Shown piece by piece: positions 38,592 to 49,316 of a stretch of 64,000 nt of DNA. The stretch covers positions 1,488,001 to 1,552,000 of the forward strand of contig NZ_CP048021.1 in NCBI RefSeq assembly GCF_010092505.1. Reading direction: 5' to 3'. Under the pieces are notes generated by a model that was given only the letters and a program-made list of their open reading frames with translations, did not search any database and had not been told where the DNA came from. The position numbers were made by a program, and so were the translations under genes. The stretch comes from Virgibacillus sp. MSP4-1 (GTDB taxonomy: Bacteria; Bacillota; Bacilli; Bacillales; Alkalibacillaceae). Position 1 is the first letter of the stretch, and the number at the start of each line of letters is the position of its first letter.

Positions 38592-38684
38592 GTGAGGGAC
38601 CTCCACTCTTTGGTTTTGTTCTTAGCTTGTTCAAAAAGGAGATTTTATTTACAATAAATTTAGGAATTTTCCAGTTGATTCAAG

Positions 38685-38710
38685 CCATAAAGTGAAACTT
38701 CTATTCAGTA
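38685..38710. repeat. Fragment of intergenic repeat family 3
   Basis: CCATAAAGTGAAACTTCTATT matches the first block of 11283-11335 with few differences; the second block is missing. Confidence 0.35.
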
Positions 38711-38715
38711 AGAGG

Positions 38716-38735
38716 TTTTACAATCATTTGTAAAA
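38716..38735 (+). promoter_or_regulatory. Inverted repeat before the amidase gene
   Basis: TTTTACAA-TCAT-TTGTAAAA, eight-base arms, immediately before the ribosome binding site of the amidase gene. Possibly an operator, possibly chance in AT-rich DNA. Confidence 0.35.
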
Positions 38736-38751
38736 TAGTGAGGGTAATGTT

Positions 38752-39816
38752 ATGAAAAAAAGAATGATACTGCTCAGCTTAGTAATCATTGTGTTTCTCA
38801 GTACTGTTTTTCAGCCTGTTCCTTCTTCCCGGGAGTCTCATGTATATGCTGAGGAAGGAATAATTACCACAGATGATTTAAACATCAGAAGTGGCCCGGG
38901 ATTGGACTATGACGTGATTGGACAAGCCAGTCAAAATACATCGGTACAAATTCTGGAAAAATCCGGTGATTGGTTTAAAGTTCAATTTCAGAATTTTGCA
39001 GGCTGGGTTTCAGGAGATTATGTTCGTCAAAGTCCTGAGCAATCCCAATCACTGGAGACTTTGCACATTTCAGTGAAGGATACGGAAATTGCCGTACATA
39101 CTAAGGCTTCCATCACCAGTCCAACCATTAAAAAAATCAGTTCCGGTCAAACCTATCCTATTACTGATGAAAAGAAGAATTGGTATCAGATTCAATTCAC
39201 AAATGGGGATCGCGGATGGGTAGCAAAATGGCTTGTTGATTCCAGCACAGACCGTCAGGATGAAGATCAGACGAATACGCTAAAAGGCAAGGTAATTGTT
39301 GTCGATGCCGGACACGGAGGCGCAGATACAGGAACAATAAGTGCATCAGGAGATTATGAAAAATTGGTTACAACTGTTACAGCCAGAACGCTTGCAAGTA
39401 AATTGGAAACAATGGGCGCCCGTCCGGTTCTGACAAGAACAACCGATACATTTCAACCTTTGGAGAACCGAGTGGCTCATGCACAAGCATACCAGGCGGA
39501 TGCTTTTATAAGCATACACTATAACAGTTCACCGCAGTTCCCAAGTGTAAACGGAATCGGAACTTATTATTATCACGATCGTCAAAAACCACTGGCAGCC
39601 AGCATACACCAGGAGGTTCTCAAAACGACAGGATCAAATAATCGGAAAGTTAAGTTTGGCAACTATATGGTCATCAGAGAAAATCAAAGGCCCGCAGTAT
39701 TGATTGAATTAGGCTTCTTATCCAATCAACGGGAGGAAGCTAAAGTTAATACCAGGTCCTTTCAGGAAAAAGCAACAAATGGGATTATCCGTGGATTAAG
39801 GAAGTATTTTAGATGA
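38752..39816 (+). CDS. yrvJ: N-acetylmuramoyl-L-alanine amidase with two SH3b domains (YrvJ-like)
   Basis: Secreted wall hydrolase, 354 aa. Signal peptide about residues 1-32 (LLSLVIIVFLSTVF, cleavage near VYAEE). SH3b domain 1 about 38-95 (DDLNIRSGPGLDYDVIGQAS), SH3b domain 2 about 100-165, then Amidase_3 from about 180: VVDAGHGGADTG (zinc His), the KLVT-type Glu helix, SIHYNSS (second His), and VLIELGFLSN with the catalytic Glu. B. subtilis YrvJ has more SH3 repeats, so this is a shorter form. Confidence 0.92.
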   Translation: MKKRMILLSLVIIVFLSTVFQPVPSSRESHVYAEEGIITTDDLNIRSGPGLDYDVIGQASQNTSVQILEKSGDWFKVQFQNFAGWVSGDYVRQSPEQSQSLETLHISVKDTEIAVHTKASITSPTIKKISSGQTYPITDEKKNWYQIQFTNGDRGWVAKWLVDSSTDRQDEDQTNTLKGKVIVVDAGHGGADTGTISASGDYEKLVTTVTARTLASKLETMGARPVLTRTTDTFQPLENRVAHAQAYQADAFISIHYNSSPQFPSVNGIGTYYYHDRQKPLAASIHQEVLKTTGSNNRKVKFGNYMVIRENQRPAVLIELGFLSNQREEAKVNTRSFQEKATNGIIRGLRKYFR

Positions 39817-39930
39817 TACAACATCGGTTCCGTTGTTGGTTTCGTTTAATTTGAAATGAGTAAAAGGCTTTATATATCCCACCATCCTTTTATATCCCTT
39901 TCTATTCCAACATTGCTTTCTTACAGATTA

Positions 39931-39967
39931 AATAAGCATCGATTTGGTTTACAAATCGATGCTTATT
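39931..39967. terminator. Bidirectional terminator between yrvJ and dtd
   Basis: AATAAGCATCGATTTG (39931-39946) and CAAATCGATGCTTATT (39952-39967) are perfectly complementary, with T-rich flanks on both sides; the genes are convergent. Confidence 0.85.
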
Positions 39968-39976
39968 TATTCGTGT

Positions 39977-40426
39977 TTATTTATGGTCATCACTGTCGAT
40001 AATCAATGTCACAGGACCTTCATTCGTTAAGCTTACGTCCATCATTGCTCCAAACTTACCGGTTTCTACAGGAATACCCTTCGACTCAACAAGAGAGTTA
40101 AACTTATTGTACAGCTGTTCAGCCGGCTCAGGCTTTGCTGCTTTCATAAAATTAGGTCTTCTTCCTTTCCTGGTATCCCCGTATAATGTGAACTGGGAGA
40201 TGGATAATACAGATCCTTGAACATCCTTTAAAGACAGGTTCATTTTATCATCTTCGTCCTGAAAAATTCGCAGGTTCACACATTTATCCGCAATATATTC
40301 ACAATCAGATTCATCGTCCTCATGCGTTACACCCAGGAGGACCACAAGTCCATTCTCAATTTGTCCGGTTATTTCTTCATCTACTTTCACATTTGCCTGA
40401 TTTACTTTTTGAATAACAGCTTTCAT
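39977..40426 (-). CDS. dtd: D-aminoacyl-tRNA deacylase
   Basis: Removes D-amino acids and glycine wrongly attached to tRNA. 149 aa from the second ATG (40426; AAGGAG seven bases upstream, matching the usual MKAVIQKV start). Motifs [17 protein letters not shown] (SQxT, residues 78-94) and NEGPVT (the Gly-cisPro-type GPVT near 137). Eleven bases after the relA stop, so it shares the relA transcript. Confidence 0.96.
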   Translation of the reverse strand: MKAVIQKVNQANVKVDEEITGQIENGLVVLLGVTHEDDESDCEYIADKCVNLRIFQDEDDKMNLSLKDVQGSVLSISQFTLYGDTRKGRRPNFMKAAKPEPAEQLYNKFNSLVESKGIPVETGKFGAMMDVSLTNEGPVTLIIDSDDHK

Positions 40427-40437
40427 CATCGGTCTCC

Positions 40438-42636
40438 TTACTGAATCTTTCTGCGTACGGTATACACATCATGTATTTGTTTTACTCTGTCTACAATTTT
40501 TCGCAGGTGACTGATGTTGTGAATCATAATCGTGATATTAATGGTGGCCATTTGCTTCTGGTCCGATTTACCAGTCACAGCCGTTATACTTGTTTTGGTT
40601 TCATTAATGACTTGCAATACTTCATTTAACAGACCGTGTCGATCGTAGCCTGTAATCTCAATATCCACACTGAATTGTTTGCTGTTTTCACCAGCACCTT
40701 CCCACTCGACTTCCAGCAGTCTGCCTTGAATTTCTTCGTTCTTCACATTTGGGCAGTCAGCGCGGTGAACAGATACACCTCTCCCCTTGGTAATGTACCC
40801 GACAATTTCATCACCAGGGACAGGATTACAGCATTTGGAAAGGCGGATCAATAGATTATCGACTCCTTTTACTTTAACGCCTGAATCTGCCTTATGTTTC
40901 TTTTGAGTCCCTACTTCCTGTTTAACCTCTTCCAATGCTTCTTCAAAATCCTGAGTTTTCTTTTGTTCCCGCACCTTATCAGCTAAACGATTAGCGATTT
41001 GAGCAGCAGTAATTCCCTGATATCCAACCGCAGCATACATGTCTTCTTCATTATTAAAGTTGAATTTTTCCCCGACTTTACGCAGATTTTCCTGAGTAAA
41101 AACGTCTTTTAAATGAACATTCAGGTTATGGAGTTCCTTTTCAACCTGTTCTTTCCCTTTAGCGATGTTTTCATCTCTTTGCTGTCTCTTGAAGAATTGC
41201 TTAATTTTATTCTTCGCCTGGGATGTCTTCGTGATGGTCAGCCAATCCCGTGATGGACCATAAGAATGCTTCGAGGTCATAATTTCAACGATGTCTCCGG
41301 TTTTCAGCTTATAATCGAGCGGCTCCATTTTGCCATTCACCTTGGAACCAATAGTTTTATTCCCTATTTCCGTATGAATGCGGTACGCAAAATCAATAGG
41401 AACAGAACCTGAAGGCAATTCAATGACATCGCCTTTTGGAGTGAAAACATAAACCATGTCTGAAAATAAATCCATCTTCAGGGTTTCCATAAATTCTTCG
41501 GCATCATGTGTATCATTCTGCCATTCGAGAATTTCTCTGAACCATGTTAACTTATCTTCAAAGGAACGTTTCGGTTTATCTGGTTGCTTTTCCTCCTTAT
41601 AAGCCCAATGAGCCGCAATCCCATATTCGGCAATCTCATGCATGTCTTTTGTTCGTATCTGGACTTCCAGGGGATCTCCTTTTGGTCCAATGACTGTGGT
41701 GTGAAGGGACTGATATAAATTCGGTTTTGGCATAGCAATATAATCCTTAAAACGCCCCGGCATCGGCTTCCAGCACGTATGAATAATGCCCAGAACAGCA
41801 TAGCAGTCCTTTATACTGTTTACAATGACGCGTACAGCTAATAAGTCATAAATCTCATTGAACTGTTTATTTTGCATAACCATTTTTCGATAAATACTAT
41901 ATAAGTGCTTAGGGCGACCGGAAATTTCCGCCTCTATTTGTACATCTTTTAACTGTTGCTGTATTTCATCCACGACATCATGAATGTAATATTCCCGCTC
42001 ATTACGTTTTTGCTTCATAAGGTTCACAATCCGGTAGTACTGCTGTGGATTGAGATAACGTAATGCGGTATCCTCCAGTTCCCATTTGATGGTAGATATT
42101 CCTAACCGATGAGCAATGGGCGCAAAAACTTCCAGGGTCTCATTAGCAATTCTCCGTTGCTTCTGTGGTGGTAAATGCTTAAGTGTACGCATATTATGAA
42201 GACGATCGGCGAGTTTGATTAAAATCACTCGAATATCCTTCGCCATAGCTACGAACATTTTTCGGTGATTTTCCGCCTGCTGTGCTTCTTTTGATTTATA
42301 TTTAATTTTCCCTAATTTTGTGACACCGTCAACAAGCATAGCCACTTCTGCATTAAACTCATTTTCCAGGTCTTGAATGGTTACATCCGTATCCTCGACT
42401 ACATCATGGAGGAAGCCGCACGAAACCGTATCTACATCCATTTCCAATTCAACTAAGATACCTGCCACCTGAATCGGATGATGAATATACGGTTCCCCGG
42501 ATTTGCGAAACTGCTCTTTATGAGCATTCTCCGCAAACTGGTAGGCATGCCGGACAAACTCAACATCCTTTGCGGACATATATTCAGAAGCGCCTTTAAT
42601 CACTTCGTCTGCTTTTAATAACTTATCAGTAGACAT
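40438..42636 (-). CDS. relA: (p)ppGpp synthetase/hydrolase Rel (RSH)
   Basis: Bifunctional stringent-response enzyme, 732 aa. N-terminal HD hydrolase (HPIQVAGIL about 51; HDVVEDTD about 77; ADRLHNMRT about 140), synthetase domain (about 235-345, [11 protein letters not shown]), TGS ([16 protein letters not shown], about 395), zinc-finger region ([12 protein letters not shown]) and C-terminal ACT. Both active centres are intact. The long-form single RSH is normal for Bacilli. Followed by dtd. Confidence 0.97.
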   Translation of the reverse strand: MSTDKLLKADEVIKGASEYMSAKDVEFVRHAYQFAENAHKEQFRKSGEPYIHHPIQVAGILVELEMDVDTVSCGFLHDVVEDTDVTIQDLENEFNAEVAMLVDGVTKLGKIKYKSKEAQQAENHRKMFVAMAKDIRVILIKLADRLHNMRTLKHLPPQKQRRIANETLEVFAPIAHRLGISTIKWELEDTALRYLNPQQYYRIVNLMKQKRNEREYYIHDVVDEIQQQLKDVQIEAEISGRPKHLYSIYRKMVMQNKQFNEIYDLLAVRVIVNSIKDCYAVLGIIHTCWKPMPGRFKDYIAMPKPNLYQSLHTTVIGPKGDPLEVQIRTKDMHEIAEYGIAAHWAYKEEKQPDKPKRSFEDKLTWFREILEWQNDTHDAEEFMETLKMDLFSDMVYVFTPKGDVIELPSGSVPIDFAYRIHTEIGNKTIGSKVNGKMEPLDYKLKTGDIVEIMTSKHSYGPSRDWLTITKTSQAKNKIKQFFKRQQRDENIAKGKEQVEKELHNLNVHLKDVFTQENLRKVGEKFNFNNEEDMYAAVGYQGITAAQIANRLADKVREQKKTQDFEEALEEVKQEVGTQKKHKADSGVKVKGVDNLLIRLSKCCNPVPGDEIVGYITKGRGVSVHRADCPNVKNEEIQGRLLEVEWEGAGENSKQFSVDIEITGYDRHGLLNEVLQVINETKTSITAVTGKSDQKQMATINITIMIHNISHLRKIVDRVKQIHDVYTVRRKIQ

Positions 42637-42683
42637 GAAATCACCTTATATTTCAAAAAACTAAATTTTTTGATGTTTTATAC

Positions 42684-42712
42684 ATTATTATGGATATCGT
42701 ACACTTTGTAAA
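42684..42712 (-). promoter_or_regulatory. Candidate promoter of relA
   Basis: TTTACA (42707-42712), 17 bases, AATAAT (42684-42689), minus strand, about 48 bases before the relA ATG. Confidence 0.6.
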
Positions 42713-42732
42713 GCAAAAACCTTAAAATCTAG

Positions 42733-42769
42733 TTAAAGAAGAGTACTCTTTCTGAGCACTCTTCTTTAA
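42733..42769 (-). terminator. Terminator after apt
   Basis: TTAAAGAAGAGT (42733-42744) pairs with ACTCTTCTTTAA (42758-42769). The stem is good but the U-run beyond it is poor. Confidence 0.6.
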
Positions 42770-43278
42770 TATTCCATTAATGTCAGGACATCGTAGCCCT
42801 GTAACTTATCCCGGCCGTGTAAATAGGAGAGCTCGATTAAAAATGCACAGCCGACCACAACTCCGCCTAATTGCTCAACGAGATTTATCGTTGCCTCAAT
42901 CGTTCCTCCTGTAGCCAGCAGGTCGTCCGTAATCAGAACTCTTTGTCCCGGTTTTATGGCATCTTTATGAATGGTCAGAACGTCCTTACCATATTCAAGA
43001 CCATAATCCACCTTTATAACCTCGCGTGGAAGTTTTCCTTCTTTACGCACCGGTGCAAATCCCACTTCAAGCGCATAGGAAACAGGACACCCTATAATAA
43101 ATCCGCGTGCCTCAGGGCCAACAACCACATCAATATTTAATCGATCTGCATAGTCAACGATTTCATTAACGGCAGATTTAAAGGCTTTTCCATTATCCAT
43201 TAGGGTGGTAATATCTTTAAATTCAATTCCTTCCTTAGGCCAATCGTTTACAACCGTAATATATTTCTTATAATCCAT
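42766..43278 (-). CDS. apt: Adenine phosphoribosyltransferase
   Basis: Purine salvage: adenine plus PRPP gives AMP. 170 aa, normal length. PRPP-binding loop [16 protein letters not shown] (near 115-130), [15 protein letters not shown] (near 52-66). Ends LTLMEY, the family ending. Its start overlaps the recJ stop by 11 bases, so it is coupled to recJ. Confidence 0.97.
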   Translation of the reverse strand: MDYKKYITVVNDWPKEGIEFKDITTLMDNGKAFKSAVNEIVDYADRLNIDVVVGPEARGFIIGCPVSYALEVGFAPVRKEGKLPREVIKVDYGLEYGKDVLTIHKDAIKPGQRVLITDDLLATGGTIEATINLVEQLGGVVVGCAFLIELSYLHGRDKLQGYDVLTLMEY

Positions 43279-45604
43279 GTACTACTTCCTCCTTCAAGCG
43301 GCTTTCGCCCATCTTTGAGTTCAACCACTTTTTCAGTTCTGTATAAGTTGAATAATAGAGAGTTTTTTCTACCTCAATTTGATTCATCTTCAGTTGATAG
43401 GTTGCTGATTCTGTTAAATCTTTTTTTGCCGGTTTTGTCACATATATGAGTTCTCTATCCTCTATTTTAACAAATTGCAGCTCTAAAAACACTTTTATCA
43501 TAAAGTCCACAAAATTTAAGGACCAGCCGCGTGACCGGGCAAGTGCAGCTCTATCTTTATCCAGATTAAGCCTTCCCCTTTTCATCATCATCCCATAAAA
43601 CCATTTAAAATGGTCCCGGTTGGGAATTTGACTAAAGTAGTTTTCTTCATTCATCTTAAAATACGCATAAATGTTTTTTGGCTTTACTTCATTTAAAACA
43701 TTTGACAACTGTTCCAAAGACAGAGGAAGATCAACGAACCATAAATGGGACACATCTTCAAATGAGAGATTTTGCCATTGATCAATATGGGTAACTTTTA
43801 ATTGGTCATCCATCCAAGCTTCAATCTCAGTTGAAGAATCAAAGTATAGGGCAACATGTTTTTCTGTGTCCAGCCCCTGAATCTGCTTCTGTAAATGCCT
43901 GGAACCTCTAAAGTCGAACAACTGCCATTCATTAATCCTTAAATCCTTCATCATAATCTGGAGTTTTTTACGTCCATTCCACTCATTAATGCCCAGTTCT
44001 CCTACAATGGACATTCTCGCATGTGGAGAAATTTCCGGATAAAGATATCCCATACCAAAGCCAACTGCGTCTATGGACTTTGAATCCTCCTGGAAAATCA
44101 TTTTCAAATGATTCTGTTTGGATCCAATTAAACGAATTTCACTTGCGTCATGTTCCGCAAGTTGAAAAAGAGGTTTTGGATTCCCCATTCCAAACGGAGC
44201 CAGCTTCTCGATTTCCTGAATAAATTCAAGGCTGATATCCCCCATATCCAGTTGCTTATCAATCGTAAGTATGGGCTGAAAATCTTCACTGGAAAGCTTT
44301 TGATTGGCTAATTCATTAAGATCGTGACGAAGCCGTGATATGTTATCCAGTGAAACGGTCATACCAGCTGCCTGTGCATGTCCGCCAAAACTGATAAAAC
44401 GATCCTTTATTTCCATGCAATTTTCAAAAAGGTTAAAGGCGTCAATGCTTCTGGCAGATCCCTTTGCCTGCTTTTGATCAGGCTCTATCCCGAGTACGAT
44501 GGTTGGTTTTGAATGAGACTGTACAAGTCGAGAAGCCACAATTCCCAGAACACCTGGGTTCCAGCCTTCACCGGCTAAAACCAGAACAGAGTCCTCATCA
44601 AATTGATTCTCTTCAACCATCTTCTCTGCTTCTTTTGTGATTTCAGATACTAATTGCTGCCGTTGCTGGTTGAGGTTTTGCACTTCCTCAGCTAATTCCC
44701 GTGCAACGTCCAGATCCTGCTCCAGCAATAACTCAACAGCAAGTTTTGCATCCTGCAAGCGGCCGACAGCATTTAGGCGTGGACCAATTCCAAAACCGAC
44801 ATTCTCTTCGGTAACATTTCCCTCGATTCCACATACTTCTTTTAACATCTTAATCCCGGGACGCTTGGAAGAAGTTAACGCTTTAAGACCATAATGGACT
44901 AGAACACGATTTTCGTTTTGTAACGGAACAAGATCTGCTATTGTTCCAATGGCTGCAAGCTCTAAAAAATGCCGGGGAAGCTTCCCTAATAGTGCATGGG
45001 CAAGTTTGAAGGCAACTCCTACTCCCGCCAATTCATCAAATGGATATGTCCTGGACACTTTGGGATGTATCGTGGCCACTGCTTCAGGTAATTCTTCCTG
45101 TGCTTCATGGTGGTCTGTAATGATCAAATCCATCCCAAGCTCTTTGGCTATATTTGCTTCATGAACCGCAGCGATTCCTGTATCAACCGTAATGATTACG
45201 GAAACATTAGCTTCTTTTGCCTGACGAAAGGCCTCTTCGTTCGGTCCATAGCCTTCTGTGAAACGGTTGGGTATGTAATAATCCACAATCGCCCCTCTTT
45301 CTCTTAAGGCTTCCACTAAAACCGTCGTAGAGGTTACACCATCTGCATCATAATCTCCAAAAACCAATACGTTTTCATTATTCAATATAGCATTTTCAAT
45401 TCTTTCTATCGCTTTATTCATATCTGAAAATAAAAAGGGATCATGGAGATCCTCTAAGGTAGGTGATAAAAATCTTTTTGCTGTATCTGTATCCTTAATG
45501 CCTCTATTCTTTAAAAGATCCTTTGTAAACTCTGATATAGGTAAGTCAATGACACCATCATTTTGTTCTTCAATGACTTGCCATTGTGCTTTACTATCAA
45601 TCAT
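43268..45604 (-). CDS. recJ: Single-stranded-DNA-specific exonuclease RecJ
   Basis: 778 aa, the long Bacillus form. DHH motifs: [13 protein letters not shown] (near 80), DTGIAA (near 135), [12 protein letters not shown] (near 158); DHHA1 part with [11 protein letters not shown] (near 400); OB fold, then a Bacillus-specific C-terminal domain of about 200 residues that makes it longer than E. coli RecJ. Works 5'-3' in recombination and mismatch repair. Own promoter at 45626-45654. Confidence 0.96.
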   Translation of the reverse strand: MIDSKAQWQVIEEQNDGVIDLPISEFTKDLLKNRGIKDTDTAKRFLSPTLEDLHDPFLFSDMNKAIERIENAILNNENVLVFGDYDADGVTSTTVLVEALRERGAIVDYYIPNRFTEGYGPNEEAFRQAKEANVSVIITVDTGIAAVHEANIAKELGMDLIITDHHEAQEELPEAVATIHPKVSRTYPFDELAGVGVAFKLAHALLGKLPRHFLELAAIGTIADLVPLQNENRVLVHYGLKALTSSKRPGIKMLKEVCGIEGNVTEENVGFGIGPRLNAVGRLQDAKLAVELLLEQDLDVARELAEEVQNLNQQRQQLVSEITKEAEKMVEENQFDEDSVLVLAGEGWNPGVLGIVASRLVQSHSKPTIVLGIEPDQKQAKGSARSIDAFNLFENCMEIKDRFISFGGHAQAAGMTVSLDNISRLRHDLNELANQKLSSEDFQPILTIDKQLDMGDISLEFIQEIEKLAPFGMGNPKPLFQLAEHDASEIRLIGSKQNHLKMIFQEDSKSIDAVGFGMGYLYPEISPHARMSIVGELGINEWNGRKKLQIMMKDLRINEWQLFDFRGSRHLQKQIQGLDTEKHVALYFDSSTEIEAWMDDQLKVTHIDQWQNLSFEDVSHLWFVDLPLSLEQLSNVLNEVKPKNIYAYFKMNEENYFSQIPNRDHFKWFYGMMMKRGRLNLDKDRAALARSRGWSLNFVDFMIKVFLELQFVKIEDRELIYVTKPAKKDLTESATYQLKMNQIEVEKTLYYSTYTELKKWLNSKMGESRLKEEVVHGL

Positions 45605-45625
45605 AAATTCACCCCTAACGAACCT

Positions 45626-45654
45626 ATTATACTAGAGGTTGTCAGGGGTAGCAA
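45626..45654 (-). promoter_or_regulatory. Promoter of recJ-apt
   Basis: TTGCTA (45649-45654), 17 bases, TATAAT (45626-45631), minus strand, about 20 bases before the recJ ATG. Flanked by ACCCCT/AGGGGT arms that could form an operator or hairpin. Confidence 0.7.
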
Positions 45655-45733
45655 ATCGAATTTTTTCCTCTTATTGTTTCATCTGATTCGTGTCTGCTAC
45701 ATCTAGAACAACGGCTGCAGATTGACCTGAAGC

Positions 45734-46060
45734 TTATTGTTTTGAAGGGTCCGTGTCTGCTCCATTTTCTTTGCTATCTTCGTAAGAGTCCAAAAACTCT
45801 TGTTCATCATAATCTGTATTTTCCTGTTGCTCCTGTTTCAACTGTCTAATGGTTCTCTGCAGCTGGTAAATTTTCACGAATCCAAAAGACGCTGTAATTA
45901 AACTTCCCATTAAAACAGAGATTAAAATAATCAGGATTAAAGGGGCTTCTCTCGTGAAAAACAGAAAATTGACAGGGACAGCATTTACATTAATAACAGC
46001 AAAAGTAGCAACAAGTAAGGCAAAAATGATGGCAAGAATAATAGAAGTTTGTGCTTTCAT
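45734..46060 (-). CDS. LapA domain protein (DUF1049), YrvD-like
   Basis: 108 aa with two membrane helices (about residues 5-29 and 38-62), the pattern of the LipopolysaccharideA assembly domain family (LapA/DUF1049), then a cytoplasmic coiled-coil tail (IYQLQRTIRQLKQEQQE) and an acidic end. In B. subtilis yrvD lies in the same place between recJ and secDF. Function in Gram-positives unknown. GAGGTGA precedes the ATG. Confidence 0.85.
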   Translation of the reverse strand: MKAQTSIILAIIFALLVATFAVINVNAVPVNFLFFTREAPLILIILISVLMGSLITASFGFVKIYQLQRTIRQLKQEQQENTDYDEQEFLDSYEDSKENGADTDPSKQ

Positions 46061-46114
46061 TCATGTTCACCTCATATATTAGACTGTTATTGTTTTTCCC
46101 TGTTCATACATAAT

Positions 46115-46151
46115 ATAAACCCTTGTCCGAATCGATTGGACAAGGGTTTAT
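46115..46151. terminator. Terminator beyond secDF
   Basis: ATAAACCCTTGTCC and GGACAAGGGTTTAT (46115-46128 and 46138-46151) form a long perfect stem; the plus side continues TTTG and the minus side ATATTATG. Separates secDF, with its trailing repeats, from the lapA-like gene. Confidence 0.75.
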
Positions 46152-46186
46152 TTGAACGCAGAAATATCCGCTCACCAGCTTAGAAA

Positions 46187-46448
46187 CAGTCGCCTCCGCT
46201 TTTCTACTGTCCAGCTGCGGCTCCCAGGCCCAAGCGGTTATAAGCAGAATACCCTCCATGGCCAAAAGCAGGCCACTCCGGATATTCTGCTTACGCCGTC
46301 GGGCCTAAACGGTCGCCTCCGCTTTTCTTGTCCAGCTGCGGCTCCCAGGTCAAGGCGAATATAAGCCAAAGCCATTCCGCGGCCAAGCCCATGCCACTCC
46401 ATGTCTTCGTCTTATCCCGCATGACCTAAACGGTCGCCTCCGCTTTTC
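46187..46448 (+). repeat. Modular palindromic repeat array (A-B)
   Basis: A module end (46187-46205), then a type A module (46208-46327) and a type B module (46329-46448), both complete with GTCCAGCTGCGG and GGTCGCCTCCGCTTTTCT ends. Plus orientation, opposite to secDF, whose stop codon lies six bases away. Confidence 0.85.
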
Positions 46449-46453
46449 TCTCT

Positions 46454-48712
46454 TTATACCTGCGGGCCGCCGGTTTGTTTTTTCTTTTCAAACTGAATAG
46501 GCTTCTTATCAAGCATTTTCCCTCTCCATACAAGCCAGATTTGGGCAGCCAGGAATAGGGAGGAATACATTCCGACCAACAACCCGACTACAAGGGCAAA
46601 GGAGAAGTTGGTAATGGCTGTTGCACCGAAGATCAACAGCATCAATGCAGCGGCCATAGTTGTAATGGTAGTATTTACACTTCGGGTCAGAGTTTGCATT
46701 AAACTCTTATTCACGACAGTTGCCAGCTCTTTAAAGGACCTCACTCGTCTCTTCAAGCGCAAATTCTCTCTGATCCGGTCAAAAGTGACAATCGTATCAT
46801 TGATGGAGTAACCTACAATCGTCAGAATAGCTGCAATGATGGTAATATCAAATTCCAGCTGGAAGATGCTAAACAGCGCGAGTACAAAGAAAGCATCATG
46901 AAGCAATGCAATAATTGCTGTAATCGCAAAGAAAAACTCAAATCTTATGGTGACATAAATAATAATTCCAATGGATGCAAATAAGACAGCGAGTACGGCA
47001 TTCCGGGCCAGCTCCTGACTAACCTCAGGCGATACGGTACTTACACTTGGTTCATTTCCATACTTATCATTAAAATGAGCTTTTACATCTGCAATGGAAT
47101 CCTCAGACAAGACCGAATCAAAACGAACCATTACAATTTCGTTCTGGTCACCAGCCCGTGTATATTCCACAGGTTCAAGTCCCAGTTCTTCAAATCCATT
47201 TTCGACTTCTTCAACGGTAATCGTTTGATCGGCAAGCACCTGAACACGGGAACCATGAGTGAAATCAATCCCCAGGTTTAACCGAAAAGCAGCAAGGAAT
47301 ATAATCCCTATAACGACTAATATGGTTGAAGCCATAATGAATTTCTTCCGGTGTTTTACAATATCAAAGAACTTGCCGAGGAATCTCGGTTCAACTTCCT
47401 CACCTTTTTTAATATCTTTTATTTCATCATTCTTAACACCAAACCATCCCGGTCGTCTGTTCAAGGCTTTACTGTTCACCCAAAGCCCCATTAACAAACG
47501 GGTTCCATACACGGCCGTAATAAAGCTGACTAAAATACTTACAATTAACATGGTCGCGAATCCTTTTACAGAGCTTGTACCATACATAAATAATACAGCC
47601 GCGGCGATTAATGTTGTAATATTGGCGTCAAATATGGCTGATAGGGATTGTTTGTTCCCGGAACGATACGCCGAAAGCATACTTTTTCCGGCTTTCAACT
47701 CCTCTTTTATCCGCTCAAAGGTAATAATATTCGCATCGACAGCCATACCAACTCCGAGTACTAATGCCGCCAGTCCAGGGAGCGTTAACACCCCATTCAT
47801 AAGGTTAAAAATGAGTAAGATTAAGAAGATGTAAGCACTAATGGTGATCACAGACACAACACCTGGGAAACGGTAATAGCCAATCATAAATAGGAAAATT
47901 AAACCAACCCCTATCGCACTGGCAAGAATGGTTTTATCCAATGATTGCTCACCGAATTGAGCCCCTACTGAAACTGAATAAATCTCTGTCATATTCACAG
48001 GCAGCGAGCCGGCATTAATAATATCCGCAAGCCTTTGCGCTTCATCAACAGTAAAATCACCTGTGATCATGATACTCTTACTGTTAATGGGACCTTCTGA
48101 TAAGCCTGGTGCTGAGATATATTTTGGATCTTCTTTTTTGACCTCTTCTTTATAAGAATCCCCTTCCTCATAATCCATCCAGATAACCAGTTTATCGTTA
48201 GGGGCACCCCGTTCATAGAGCTTGGTTGTTACCTCTTTAACTTTTTCAGCACTTTTCATTTCGAGGGTAACAATCGGCTGCTTCGTTCTTGGGTGGAAAT
48301 CCTGTTTTGCACTTTGCTCTACTACATCCGATCCATCTAAAAACTCTTTATCATTAACACCTCTAAAGGATAAACGTGCCTGTGTGGATAATAGCTCACG
48401 AGCTTCGGTCTGATCCTGAATGCCTGCTAATTGAACCCGGATCCGGTTATCCCCCTCAATATCGATTTGGGTTTCACTGATCCCGAGTACGTCGACCCTT
48501 TCACGCAAGGCCTGTACTGTGGCTTTTAAGTCATCACTCGTTATATTCTGGTCTTCATCTACAGGTTCAACCTCATATAAAATTTCAAATCCACCCTGCA
48601 GATCAAGCCCCAGAGGAATGCCTTTTGATATATCTGTTGTCGTTGTCCCAATCACTCCAGCCAGTATAAATGTGATCAGGAAAAAAGCAATAATTCTACC
48701 TTTTTTCACCAT
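46454..48712 (-). CDS. secDF: Protein translocase subunit SecDF (fused)
   Basis: 752 aa, SecD and SecF in one chain as in B. subtilis. 12 membrane helices, uses the proton motive force to help SecA/SecYEG export. SecD half: GLDLQGGFEILYEVEP (residues 35-50), P1 domain (about 60-240), GMAVDANIITFERI (near 325). SecF half from about 440 with LGIDFTHGSR (near 485), GYSINDTIVTFDRIREN (near 635). The join of the halves is continuous. Repeats begin six bases past its stop. Confidence 0.96.
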   Translation of the reverse strand: MVKKGRIIAFFLITFILAGVIGTTTTDISKGIPLGLDLQGGFEILYEVEPVDEDQNITSDDLKATVQALRERVDVLGISETQIDIEGDNRIRVQLAGIQDQTEARELLSTQARLSFRGVNDKEFLDGSDVVEQSAKQDFHPRTKQPIVTLEMKSAEKVKEVTTKLYERGAPNDKLVIWMDYEEGDSYKEEVKKEDPKYISAPGLSEGPINSKSIMITGDFTVDEAQRLADIINAGSLPVNMTEIYSVSVGAQFGEQSLDKTILASAIGVGLIFLFMIGYYRFPGVVSVITISAYIFLILLIFNLMNGVLTLPGLAALVLGVGMAVDANIITFERIKEELKAGKSMLSAYRSGNKQSLSAIFDANITTLIAAAVLFMYGTSSVKGFATMLIVSILVSFITAVYGTRLLMGLWVNSKALNRRPGWFGVKNDEIKDIKKGEEVEPRFLGKFFDIVKHRKKFIMASTILVVIGIIFLAAFRLNLGIDFTHGSRVQVLADQTITVEEVENGFEELGLEPVEYTRAGDQNEIVMVRFDSVLSEDSIADVKAHFNDKYGNEPSVSTVSPEVSQELARNAVLAVLFASIGIIIYVTIRFEFFFAITAIIALLHDAFFVLALFSIFQLEFDITIIAAILTIVGYSINDTIVTFDRIRENLRLKRRVRSFKELATVVNKSLMQTLTRSVNTTITTMAAALMLLIFGATAITNFSFALVVGLLVGMYSSLFLAAQIWLVWRGKMLDKKPIQFEKKKQTGGPQV

Positions 48713-48775
48713 GTTGTCGTGCTCCTCCTTCTATTACACCTGAAAACAAAACTATGATTATGTACAAATGAATGC

Positions 48776-49078
48776 CTATTCTGCCTTTTCTTTTCCAGTT
48801 AGTGCCTCAATCTGTGCCATTAAATCATCATTTCGTTCCTGATAAATTTCCCGAGCTAAGTAGCTCATAAAAACACCTGAATCTAAATGCAGAATATCCT
48901 GGACGATCTCATACAGCCTTTTTTCGACTTCCTTTTTCCATACTTTCTTCTCCAGGCAATCCCACACCTGCTGTTCCGTTGCTTTGTCATAACCTAATAC
49001 ATGAAGTTCATCAACCTTACTTGTTAAAACGGGTGTGACAAAAGGCCGCCATTCCTTTACATTTCTGACCTCTTTCAT
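48776..49078 (-). CDS. comN: Post-transcriptional regulator ComN family
   Basis: 100 aa from ATG 49078 (AGGGGGCAGG upstream). Contains RPFVTPVLTSKVDELHVLGY, the family's N-terminal block, then VWDCLEKKVWKK and FMSYLAREIYQERNDD. B. subtilis ComN (YrzD) controls comE mRNA and lies in the same place between secDF and spoVB. RNA-related function taken from that homologue. Confidence 0.85.
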   Translation of the reverse strand: MKEVRNVKEWRPFVTPVLTSKVDELHVLGYDKATEQQVWDCLEKKVWKKEVEKRLYEIVQDILHLDSGVFMSYLAREIYQERNDDLMAQIEALTGKEKAE

Positions 49079-49239
49079 AAACCTGCCCCCTAATTTAATC
49101 GTGTGTATAGCTTTTTTGCTCATTTATACCATTAAGCCAAAATTTTGCTCCACGGCTTCATAACCACCACGAACTTTTAATGGTGTAAAGACTATTTGTT
49201 CTAGTATTATGTATAAAACCGAAAAGCTTCATTGGGCTT

Positions 49240-49270
49240 GTCATGCTTGACCACCCTTCATGCATATACA
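49240..49270 (+). promoter_or_regulatory. Possible sigma-E promoter of spoVB
   Basis: GTCATGCT (49240-49247), 15 bases, CATATACA (49263-49270), comparable to the sigma-E pattern GTCATATT/CATACAAT with several mismatches. spoVB is sigma-E-controlled in B. subtilis. Confidence 0.4.
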
Positions 49271-49316
49271 TTCATTGTATATGATTTTTACAATTTTGAG
49301 AAGGCAGGGCAAACAC

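Noticed and set aside
47259-47834. 191-codon plus-strand open frame inside secDF
   Set aside because: It is antisense to a highly conserved part of secDF, has no good binding site and its composition mirrors the SecDF codons.
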